Source of the DNA: Sulfuricurvum sp.
Lineage (GTDB): Bacteria; Campylobacterota; Campylobacteria; Campylobacterales; Sulfurimonadaceae
DNA length: 11,344 nucleotides
Reading direction: 5' to 3'
NCBI GenBank assembly: GCA_022729835.1
Contig: DZBC01000044.1
Span: 1-11,344, forward strand
The notes beneath the pieces were generated by a model. That model saw only the letters and a program-made list of their open reading frames with translations, was not told where the DNA came from and ran no database searches. Of the stretch, positions 5,736-11,344 are shown in pieces. How positions within the stretch are numbered: the stretch's first letter is position 1; each line of letters opens with the position of its first letter. The position numbers were made by a program, and so were the translations under genes.

Positions 5736-6517
5736 TTGAGACCATTGGTGGTTTGCAGCATTTCATCACTCGTGGTAATCACTTTGGAGTTGGCGTCATA
5801 GGCGCGTTGTCCTGTGATCAGATCGGTGAGTTCCACTACCAGTTGGACGTTGCTGAGTTCTACAAACCCTTGGCGAAGCAGCCCAAGGCCATCTACTCCG
5901 GGCGTGCCGTCTACGGGTTGGCCCGAGCTGTCGGTCTCTAAAAAGAGGTTATCTCCCATAGCATGGAGTCCGGCGGGGTTGATGAAGTTGGTGGTCAGCA
6001 CCTGTCCGATCTGCGTCGCTTGCGCTTGCCCCGGCTGCGTGACGGTCACGATACCGTCGGTGCCGATGCTGATATAGGTAGCATCTTCTGGAATAACGAT
6101 CTCTGGCACCAAGCGGTAGCCGTCGGAATTCACCAAAGTACCGTTTTCGTCGCGCTTGAAGGCACCGTTACGGCTATACACCTCGGTACCATCGGGTAAT
6201 TCGAGCTTGAAAAAGCCGCGTCCGGTGATGGCGATATCCAAATCGTTGTCGGTCTGCTTGAGGCTTCCGGCAGAGAAGATCTTGTTGATGGCGGTAGGAC
6301 GTACTCCAAGTCCCACTTCGACGCCTGTTGGAGATTTGGTGGTATCGCTGGTGGAGGTACCTGCATACTCCATCACCCGATACATCAAGTCGGCAAACTC
6401 CGCGCGTGACTTTTTGTATCCTATGGTATTGACGTTGGCGATGTTGTTGGCGGTCGTGTCGATTTGCGTCTGCATCCCGAGCATACCGGTGGAGCTGGTA
6501 TAGAGTGATTGCATCAT
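5729..6517 (-). CDS. flgG: Flagellar distal rod protein FlgG
   Basis: FlgG builds the distal rod of the flagellum, crossing the periplasm to the hook. The 262-residue protein has the normal length. Its N-terminal rod signature (MQSLYTSSTGMLGMQTQID, then NIANVNTIGYKKSRAEF) and C-terminal helix (GFVELSNVQLVVELTDLI, then QRAYDANSKVITTSDEML) are characteristic of FlgG and form the coiled-coil core. The central D1 part has ITGRGFFKLELPDG. AAAAGGA lies 6 bases before the first of two adjacent ATGs, and the stop of flgG2 is 3 bases upstream, so both are one transcript from the sigma-54 promoter near 7380. Confidence 0.97.
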   Translation of the reverse strand: MMQSLYTSSTGMLGMQTQIDTTANNIANVNTIGYKKSRAEFADLMYRVMEYAGTSTSDTTKSPTGVEVGLGVRPTAINKIFSAGSLKQTDNDLDIAITGRGFFKLELPDGTEVYSRNGAFKRDENGTLVNSDGYRLVPEIVIPEDATYISIGTDGIVTVTQPGQAQATQIGQVLTTNFINPAGLHAMGDNLFLETDSSGQPVDGTPGVDGLGLLRQGFVELSNVQLVVELTDLITGQRAYDANSKVITTSDEMLQTTNGLKR

Positions 6518-6520
6518 GGT

Positions 6521-7342
6521 TTATCCTTTTTTGGCGAGTTTTTCTACGGCGTCTTTGTTCATGTCGTTCATTTGTGAATCCATCGCTTTTTGATACATAC
6601 CCACCAAACGGTTGGCTTCGATCATGGCAACCATCTCGTTGATCGGATTGACATTGCTTTTTTCGACAAATCCTTGAAGCACCAAGCCGCTCTCTTCGCT
6701 TACATGTAAGGTTTCAAGCGATTCGGGTTTGTAGAGGTTGGCACCCTCTTTAACGAGGTTTTGGAGGTTTTCAGGGCGCACGATCATGAGCTTACTTCCG
6801 GCGACAAGCCGAGTGTTTCCGGGAATACTGATATACAATTGCCCATTTTTATCGGCTTCAACAATGGCATCTTCGTTGTTGAAACGAATCGTACTTTTTT
6901 CCTCAAATCCATCATTCGCAAGAACTTCAAAGCCCTCTTTGGTTACCAGCACACCTTCATCACTAAGCTTGAACGATCCATCTTGAGTCAGACGAATACC
7001 CTGCGGCGTATTGACAACAAAGAAATGGCCGCTACCGCCGAGTGCAAAATCGAAGGTATTGTCTGTTTTGGCCAAATTCCCAAGACGAAAATCGGTATAG
7101 CGCTCCGTTATTTGCGGTACTCGATCCATGGCGCGGTTGTAAAACTGCGCCCCTTCAACAGTCTGATTTTCCAGAGGAAGTTCATCGCGCGCCGTTTTGT
7201 ATAGACGTAGAAAGTCACCGACGATTACGTTGTCGCTCTTAAACCCGAGTGTGTTGGTATTGGCCAGATTGTTGGCCACCACATCGAGTCGGTTGAACTG
7301 CGTCACCATGCCGCCGGCTGCCGAGTAGTATCCGCTTTGCAT
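6521..7342 (-). CDS. flgG2: Flagellar rod protein FlgG2 (FlgF-like proximal rod paralogue)
   Basis: A 273-residue rod-family protein. It has the N-terminal motif MQSGYYSAAGGMVTQFNRLD, then NNLANTNTLGFK, and the C-terminal motif VEKSNVNPINEMVAMIEANR. It is the paralogue that precedes flgG in Campylobacter (named flgG2 there) and takes the FlgF proximal-rod role in many annotations. I start at ATG 7342: AAAGG lies 7 bases upstream, the product then opens as the family does, and the earlier ATG at 7375 would be upstream of the sigma-54 transcription start. Its Leu-His-Val at 6700-6709 carries the recurrent palindrome. flgG follows after 3 bases. Confidence 0.92.
   Translation of the reverse strand: MQSGYYSAAGGMVTQFNRLDVVANNLANTNTLGFKSDNVIVGDFLRLYKTARDELPLENQTVEGAQFYNRAMDRVPQITERYTDFRLGNLAKTDNTFDFALGGSGHFFVVNTPQGIRLTQDGSFKLSDEGVLVTKEGFEVLANDGFEEKSTIRFNNEDAIVEADKNGQLYISIPGNTRLVAGSKLMIVRPENLQNLVKEGANLYKPESLETLHVSEESGLVLQGFVEKSNVNPINEMVAMIEANRLVGMYQKAMDSQMNDMNKDAVEKLAKKG
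6700..6709. repeat. Palindromic 10-mer TTACATGTAA, copy 3
   Basis: Perfect copy inside flgG2. Its flanks extend it to a 12-bp palindrome, CTTACATGTAAG. It is read as TTA CAT GTA, Leu-His-Val, on the coding strand. Confidence 0.9.
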
Positions 7343-7377
7343 CGAAAGACCTTTCGGGGTGAATATATATGCCAAAA

Positions 7378-7393
7378 AGCAATCGGCGTTCCA
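7378..7393 (-). promoter_or_regulatory. Sigma-54 (RpoN) promoter of flgG2-flgG
   Basis: On the minus strand TGGAAC (7393-7388), five bases, then TTGCT (7382-7378) match the sigma-54 consensus TGGCAC-N5-TTGCW, with the invariant GG and GC at the right distance. Transcription would start near 7367, leaving a leader of about 25 bases with AAAGG. Sigma-54 control of middle flagellar genes with the FlgSR system is established for Campylobacter and Helicobacter. Confidence 0.85.
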
Positions 7394-7459
7394 CTTTTGA
7401 AACGGATGCTTTCAATGGGCCCTAATGTGAAAATAAAGTAATCTTTAAAGATATCTCGG

Positions 7460-7465
7460 TATAAT
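7460..7465 (+). promoter_or_regulatory. -10 box of rpoD promoter
   Basis: A perfect TATAAT lies 70 bases before the rpoD ATG, with AT-rich DNA but no -35 hexamer upstream. The leader would be about 64 bases. Its likely ribosome site GGAG (7521-7524) is rather far from the ATG (11 bases) and could pair with CTCC (7528-7531), a small fold that might dampen initiation. Confidence 0.55.
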
Positions 7466-7535
7466 CCACTTCTTTTTAAAGAATCCTGAAAAATTTGATT
7501 CATCCCATCCCCTACGAAGCGGAGCGCCTCCCAAT

Positions 7536-9413
7536 ATGACTGCCAAAGATCTCAACAAGAACCTTGAAAAGCTCTTCAGTGAGCACAAATCGGACAACTG
7601 TCTTACTTATGAGTCGGTGGTCTCCAAGTTCGATAAGCAACCGACCCAGACCCAAATCAAGGCCGTGCTCAAGCTGGTTCAAAAATATGATCGATGTCTT
7701 TACACCGCTTCAGAACACGCCAAGCTACTCAACATTCAAGAGGCCGAAGCCAAGCGTGTCGCACAACAAAAGTTACTTGACGAAAGCGACGCAGAAGATT
7801 TCGATATCTTGCAAAAACATGAGTTGATGGAATGGTCGCGCTCGGATTCTCCCGTGCGCATGTATCTGCGTGAAATGGGTCAGATTCCATTGCTGAGCAA
7901 AGAAGAAGAGATTGAAATCTCCAAAAAGATAGAGCTGGGCGAAGGGATCATCATCGATGCCATCTGTTCGGTTCCCTATCTGATCGACTTTATTATCGAC
8001 TATAAAGATCCTCTAATCAACCGCGAACGACGGGTCAAAGAGCTTTTCAAAAGTTTTGAAGACGAAAAAGAGGATGAGGGCGAGAGCGAGAGCGACGAAG
8101 AGGGTGAAGGCGACGAAGAGGGTGAAGAGAGCGCTGAAAAGGTGCTCAGCAGTAAAGATAGAAAGCGCGTTGATAAGGTTATTGAGAGTTTTAGAGCGCT
8201 TGAAAAGGCAAAAAAAGAGTGGCTCAAAGTGGCCGAAAAGGCTGATCCTATCTTTTTTGAGCAAACGGAGATTACCGAAGAATCCTTGACTTATTTTGTC
8301 AATATGACTTTCAAAAAACTTGTATTGCGTGAAAAACTGCTTGATCTAGGACCAACTTCGAAGCTGATCAACGAGCTGGTGCGTTCAATGGAGACGGCGC
8401 TCAAAAGTGACGAAGGCTTCGATAAAGAGCTCAGACGTTTAGAGTACAAACTCCCCCTCTTCAACGACACACTTCGCAAAAATCACGGCGAGATCATCAA
8501 ACATATTACCGATCTCACCAAAGAGCAGATTGCACTCAAAGTTCCTGAAGCGACCATGGTGAGTACCTATATGGAGATCAAAAAGCTGATCCAAACCAAA
8601 GAGGCGTCTAAGAGCAGCTTCGACATGGAACCCGATAAGTTACATGTAATCCTAGAACAGATCAAGCGCGGCAAAAGCATCTCCGAGGCCTCCAAAACCC
8701 GCATGGCCAAATCCAACCTACGTCTGGTCGTCTCGATCGCCAAGCGCTACACCAACCGTGGCTTACCCTTTTTGGATCTGATCCAAGAGGGCAACATCGG
8801 CCTCATGAAAGCGGTCGATAAGTTTGAGTACCACAAAGGCTTTAAATTCTCCACCTACGCGACGTGGTGGATTCGTCAGGCCATCAGCCGCGCCATCGCC
8901 GATCAGGCCAGAACGATCCGTATTCCGATCCACATGATCGAAACCATTAACCGTATCAACAAGATCATGCGTAAATACCTCCAAGAGCATGGCCGCGAAC
9001 CCAGCGTCGAGATCATCGCCGAAGAGGTAGGGCTTTCGGCTGAGAAGGTCAAAAACGTGATCAAGATCACCAAAGAACCGATCTCGCTTGAGGCACCGAT
9101 CGGCAACGAGGAAGATGGACGTTTTGGCGACTTTATCGAAGATAAAACCTCGCTCTCTCCCTCTGATGCGATCCTCAAAGACGATCTGAAAATCCAGATC
9201 GAGCAGGTGCTTGAGCAGCTTAACGAGCGCGAAAAGGCCGTTATCAAGATGCGCTTTGGCATCATGGATGACGAGAGCGACCGTACGCTTGAAGAGATCG
9301 GCAAAGAGCTCAACGTCACCAGAGAGCGGGTACGCCAAATTGAAAGCAGCGCCATCAAAAAGCTCAAACATCCCAAAGTCGGGCGCAAACTTAAAAACTA
9401 CATCGAGGAATAA
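7536..9413 (+). CDS. rpoD: Primary RNA polymerase sigma factor RpoD (sigma-70/sigma-80)
   Basis: RpoD directs RNA polymerase to housekeeping promoters. The 625-residue protein has region 1.1 (about 1-80) and region 1.2 (SDSPVRMYLREMGQIPLLSKEEE, about 103-130). A long non-conserved region with a very acidic stretch follows (about 175-197). Region 2 starts near Met390 (AKSNLRLVVSIAKRYTNRG), with -10 recognition at TYATWWIRQAISRAI (Trp444). Region 3 spans about 460-540. Region 4 contains the -35 helix-turn-helix LEEIGKELNVTRERVRQIE from about 585. Length is usual for the phylum. The gene is divergent from the sigma-54-driven rod genes. Its TAA overlaps the ATG of the next gene (TAATG), which points to coupled translation. 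Confidence 0.98.
   Translation: MTAKDLNKNLEKLFSEHKSDNCLTYESVVSKFDKQPTQTQIKAVLKLVQKYDRCLYTASEHAKLLNIQEAEAKRVAQQKLLDESDAEDFDILQKHELMEWSRSDSPVRMYLREMGQIPLLSKEEEIEISKKIELGEGIIIDAICSVPYLIDFIIDYKDPLINRERRVKELFKSFEDEKEDEGESESDEEGEGDEEGEESAEKVLSSKDRKRVDKVIESFRALEKAKKEWLKVAEKADPIFFEQTEITEESLTYFVNMTFKKLVLREKLLDLGPTSKLINELVRSMETALKSDEGFDKELRRLEYKLPLFNDTLRKNHGEIIKHITDLTKEQIALKVPEATMVSTYMEIKKLIQTKEASKSSFDMEPDKLHVILEQIKRGKSISEASKTRMAKSNLRLVVSIAKRYTNRGLPFLDLIQEGNIGLMKAVDKFEYHKGFKFSTYATWWIRQAISRAIADQARTIRIPIHMIETINRINKIMRKYLQEHGREPSVEIIAEEVGLSAEKVKNVIKITKEPISLEAPIGNEEDGRFGDFIEDKTSLSPSDAILKDDLKIQIEQVLEQLNEREKAVIKMRFGIMDDESDRTLEEIGKELNVTRERVRQIESSAIKKLKHPKVGRKLKNYIEE
8092..8127 (+). repeat. Two exact 18-bp tandem repeats in the acidic region of rpoD
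   Basis: The 18-base unit GCGACGAAGAGGGTGAAG occurs twice head to tail (8092-8109, 8110-8127), in frame, encoding Asp-Glu-Glu-Gly-Glu units. It sits in a Glu/Asp/Gly/Ser-rich run of the non-conserved region, next to shorter repeats of GCGAGA. Copy-number change would alter the acidic insert by six residues without a frameshift. Confidence 0.85.
8640..8649. repeat. Palindromic 10-mer TTACATGTAA, copy 4
   Basis: Perfect copy inside rpoD, in frame as TTA CAT GTA A, giving Leu369-His-Val, just before region 2. Confidence 0.9.
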
Positions 9414-10099
9414 TGACCTTCGAGCAGCAGTGGATTGAGTATGACTACAATCCGTTTATTCTCTTTAACGCTTCGGCTAAGGTAGTTTCACTCAACGCAG
9501 AAGCGCAGTTTTTGCTCGGCAGCGTCGATGCCAAGGCGCTTTATGAGTTGGCCATCACCTATGCCAGCAACTCCTTTGGCTTTCATACGACCTTTATGGA
9601 TCTGGAGTACGGGCGCTACAAGTTTTTCGGTATCACCGTAGGGTATGAGGATGAGGAGTTTATCGGCATTCGGCTCTATCAGATGCCTTCATTCAAATTT
9701 TCCAAGCCCAAAGAGCACGGCGACAAGGTCAACGTCTACACCATCATCGATCTGTGTATCAGCTCCAACTCCATCGGTAACTCGATCGTTTTCAAAAAAG
9801 AGTTCGACCCTACCCTGCCCGAAATTCGTCTGCAGGCGGATGCTTTTATCAAGATGATCAACAAGATCATCCTCTCCATGCAGGAGAATCGGGAAATATA
9901 TTTCAAAATCTATTTTCGTGTCGGGGAGCATGTGCGGTTTGAGGGGGTGAAGTACGCCATCTTCTCACTCGAGATCAGCGCCGAAAAACTAAGCCCGCGC
10001 CAGTCTAGTGAGATTCAAATGCTTGCGGACGAAAACCACCTCTTTATCGAGTTTAAAGAGGATCGTGTCACGATTAATATTCCGATTGTGACGGAGTAA
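9413..10099 (+). CDS. PAS-like protein with degenerate histidine-kinase ATPase fold, coupled to rpoD
   Basis: A 228-residue soluble protein. Residues about 10-92 resemble a PAS fold (YNPFILFNASAKVVSLNAEAQ, later FFGITVGYEDEEFIGIRLY). Residues about 105-226 resemble a HATPase_c fold: LPEIRLQADAFIKMINKII stands where kinases have the N-box helix, and DENHLFIEFKEDRVTINIPI resembles the terminal strand pair. The ATP motifs look lost: DxGxG is replaced by SLEISAEKL, and no GxGxG lid is visible. No phosphoacceptor His box is evident. A non-enzymatic sensor or binding role is therefore more likely than kinase activity. The ATG overlaps the rpoD stop by one base, implying co-translation with the sigma factor. 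The 3' end overlaps a convergent gene by 26 bases. Domain assignments are by eye. Confidence 0.6.
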   Translation: MTFEQQWIEYDYNPFILFNASAKVVSLNAEAQFLLGSVDAKALYELAITYASNSFGFHTTFMDLEYGRYKFFGITVGYEDEEFIGIRLYQMPSFKFSKPKEHGDKVNVYTIIDLCISSNSIGNSIVFKKEFDPTLPEIRLQADAFIKMINKIILSMQENREIYFKIYFRVGEHVRFEGVKYAIFSLEISAEKLSPRQSSEIQMLADENHLFIEFKEDRVTINIPIVTE

Positions 10100-10577
10100 A
10101 CAGCTCTTTACCAAACAATAGCGCACTCAAAATACCCACACCCAACCCTAGCATATAGGGCATAAGGGCCAGTATACCGTTGTTGCGCAGCGCGATAAAC
10201 CCGATCACCAGCAGCGCATAAGGTGCGAGTCGATAGAGCGAGACCATCGCGGGTACACCTGTTTTGAGGCCATTGAACGTTTGCGCTTTGAGCCGCGCCT
10301 TCTCCTCTTTGATCACTGCTTGAGCGTCGGGCATTGGTGCGGATTCGTCATAGAGTTCATAAGGATCATCGATCTTATCAATCGCATCTCGATCTTCTGA
10401 GGCTTCATACTGCGCCACTTTTAGCTTAATCAGCCGTTGGTAGCTGTACATGGAACCCAGCAAGACAACAAAACTGCTCAACCATCCGATCTGGAAATTG
10501 ATGTAAGTGGACCATCCCAAAATGAGCAGCAGCAGCATGAGTGTCTGGACGATAAGTAGGGCTTTAGCGCGTCTCAT
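10074..10577 (-). CDS. Four-helix membrane protein, AtpI-like
   Basis: A 167-residue membrane protein starting MRRAKALLIVQTLMLLLLIL. Two N-terminal membrane segments (about 6-24 and 29-45) are followed by a charged cytoplasmic loop (about 50-105, rich in Glu/Asp/Lys). Two more segments follow at about 115-135 and 138-156. The layout and TM1-TM2 composition resemble AtpI, the accessory protein of F-type ATP synthase, but the central loop is longer than usual. I start at ATG 10577, with GAGG just upstream and a 14-base overlap with the AtpZ-like gene; the longer frame from 10643 would add a non-membrane tail from that overlap. Membrane nature is firm; the AtpI link rests on layout and neighbour only. 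Confidence 0.65.
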   Translation of the reverse strand: MRRAKALLIVQTLMLLLLILGWSTYINFQIGWLSSFVVLLGSMYSYQRLIKLKVAQYEASEDRDAIDKIDDPYELYDESAPMPDAQAVIKEEKARLKAQTFNGLKTGVPAMVSLYRLAPYALLVIGFIALRNNGILALMPYMLGLGVGILSALLFGKELFTPSQSEY

Positions 10578-10866
10578 CGTCCTCATCTTCGTCATCAAGG
10601 TATTTTTGGTGGTTGTAGCGCGGGTCTTTGGCAAGCTTTTCAAACTCTTTGTACTGCTTTGAGTAGGCCTTGTAGATGTTCAAAAAAGCCGCAGCGATCC
10701 CGATAAAAACACCAACCCACAAAAGCCAGCCGATGCCCGTAAGGTGGCGCAGTCCCAGTCCGATGCCTACACCGATCAGTACTGCCACTACCATAGAAAT
10801 GCCCAAAGATAGGCTCTCCGCCCCCTCGATGATGGGTTTTAAGCGCGGTTTTTGTTCTTCAGACAT
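10564..10866 (-). CDS. AtpZ/AtpI-family small membrane protein
   Basis: A 100-residue protein with an N-terminal tail (MSEEQKPRLKPIIEGAE) and two membrane segments: SLGISMVVAVLIGVGIGLGL and WLLWVGVFIGIAAAFLNIY. A basic helix and a strongly acidic end (LDDEDEDDETR) follow. This is the layout of the AtpZ family, linked to F-type ATP synthase, where family members have been proposed to aid ring assembly or Mg2+/Ca2+ passage. I start at ATG 10866, which overlaps the hemL stop by 8 bases; the earlier ATG at 10911 would overlap hemL by 53 bases. The next gene has an AtpI-like layout, so the two may act together. Confidence 0.75.
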   Translation of the reverse strand: MSEEQKPRLKPIIEGAESLSLGISMVVAVLIGVGIGLGLRHLTGIGWLLWVGVFIGIAAAFLNIYKAYSKQYKEFEKLAKDPRYNHQKYLDDEDEDDETR

Positions 10867-11344
10867 GAAGCTGTCCAAACACCCGCGCGGAGGCTGCGAT
10901 GGTCTCTTCAATCATGGCATCGGTGATAGCGGTAGAGATGAAGCCTGTCTCAAACTGAGAGCAAGCGAAGTAGAAGCCCTCTTCAAGCATCCCACGGTGA
11001 AACGCGGCAAAACGCGCCGTATCACTGCGCAGGGCGTCATCAAAGTTCATGACGGGCGCATCATTAAAGAAAAAGCCAAACATCGACCCGCGTACGTCTA
11101 CATGTAAGGCGATACCGTGCGCATCCGCTGCCGCTTTCATCCCCTCAACCAGACGGCGTGCCCGCGCTTCAAGCGTCTTAAGCACCGTCGCGTGGGCTTT
11201 GAGTTTTTTAATGGCAGCCAGTCCTGCTGCCATCGCCACCGGATTGCCGCTAAGTGTTCCGGCTTGATAGACCGGGCCTTCGGGTGAAAGTTGCGCCATA
11301 ATCTCACGGCGACCGCCAAAAGCACCCACAGGCATACCGCCTCC
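10859..11344 (-). CDS. hemL: Glutamate-1-semialdehyde 2,1-aminomutase HemL (C-terminal part)
   Basis: HemL converts glutamate-1-semialdehyde to 5-aminolevulinate with pyridoxal phosphate, the second step of the C5 pathway to haem. The window holds 161 C-terminal residues in one frame, entering at the right edge with GGGMPVGAFGG. This segment normally follows directly on the PLP-binding Lys, which is therefore just outside. YQAGTLSGNPVAMAAGLA and FEAGF-like end segments (ACSQFETGFISTAIT) fit the family. The 5' part is beyond the window, not broken. The stop overlaps the AtpZ-like start, so the three minus-strand genes probably form one operon. Confidence 0.94.
   Translation of the reverse strand, partial: GGGMPVGAFGGRREIMAQLSPEGPVYQAGTLSGNPVAMAAGLAAIKKLKAHATVLKTLEARARRLVEGMKAAADAHGIALHVDVRGSMFGFFFNDAPVMNFDDALRSDTARFAAFHRGMLEEGFYFACSQFETGFISTAITDAMIEETIAASARVFGQLHV
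11098..11107. repeat. Near-copy of the palindromic 10-mer (CTACATGTAA)
   Basis: This matches TTACATGTAA at nine of ten bases, inside hemL. On the coding strand it again reads TTA CAT GTA, giving Leu-His-Val; the mismatch falls on the first base of the next codon (G instead of A). Confidence 0.7.

Noticed and set aside
7343..7356. CGAAAG-AC-CTTTCG inverted repeat overlapping the flgG2 ribosome site
   Set aside because: The two-base loop makes the hairpin unlikely to form as drawn; most likely chance around an AAAGG site.
7481..7501. GAATC...GATTC inverted repeat in the rpoD leader
   Set aside because: Five-base arms in AT-rich DNA are expected by chance; no supporting structure.
8763..9371. 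202-codon minus-strand frame inside rpoD
   Set aside because: Antisense to the most conserved part of RpoD, with no recognisable domain.

Overview
The window reads as chromosomal DNA of a Campylobacterota (epsilonproteobacterial) bacterium, probably a free-living, flagellated, sulfur-oxidiser-type lineage such as the Sulfurimonadaceae. Three things support this: a flgG2-flgG pair behind a sigma-54 promoter, a CiaD-like gene next to purU, and hemL next to a small membrane-protein gene. By eye the base composition is mid-40s % G+C, higher than Campylobacter or Helicobacter. The genus is an inference. I see no RNA genes, insertion sequences, prophage blocks or CRISPR arrays. Nearly all the DNA is coding, and many genes overlap.

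Layout. (1) Positions 1-1819, minus strand: an S24 (LexA/CI-type) repressor followed by a lipoprotein NlpC/P60 cell-wall hydrolase that leaves the window at base 1. The hydrolase frame has no ATG, GTG or TTG start. Its expected start lies in ATAA, where an ATGA overlap would be normal. (2) Positions 1820-2064: an AT-rich divergent regulatory region and a possible 27-codon plus-strand gene. (3) Positions 2065-5623, minus strand: a tightly overlapped seven-gene run, leuD-leuB-TPR-CiaD-like-purU-trmL-small membrane protein. It has its own promoter and a short leader carrying a perfect hairpin. (4) Positions 5729-7342, minus strand: flgG2-flgG rod genes behind a good sigma-54 promoter. (5) Positions 7536-10099, plus strand: the primary sigma factor gene rpoD and, overlapping its stop by one base, a gene for a PAS-like protein with a degenerate kinase-like ATPase fold. 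(6) Positions 10074-11344, minus strand: the 3' part of hemL, then an AtpZ-like and an AtpI-like membrane protein. The last of these overlaps the PAS-like gene tail to tail.

How the genes work together. leuD and leuB act in leucine synthesis; leuC is not here. purU supplies formate and tetrahydrofolate from 10-formyl-tetrahydrofolate, and trmL modifies the tRNA wobble position. The rod genes answer to sigma-54, while rpoD beside them encodes the competing housekeeping sigma factor. AtpZ and the AtpI-like protein may help ATP-synthase assembly or ion supply.

The most unusual signal is not a gene. The 10-bp palindrome TTACATGTAA occurs four times, plus one 9/10 match, inside four unrelated genes and between two convergent ones. 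Every genic copy encodes Leu-His-Val with identical codons, which suggests selection at the DNA level.
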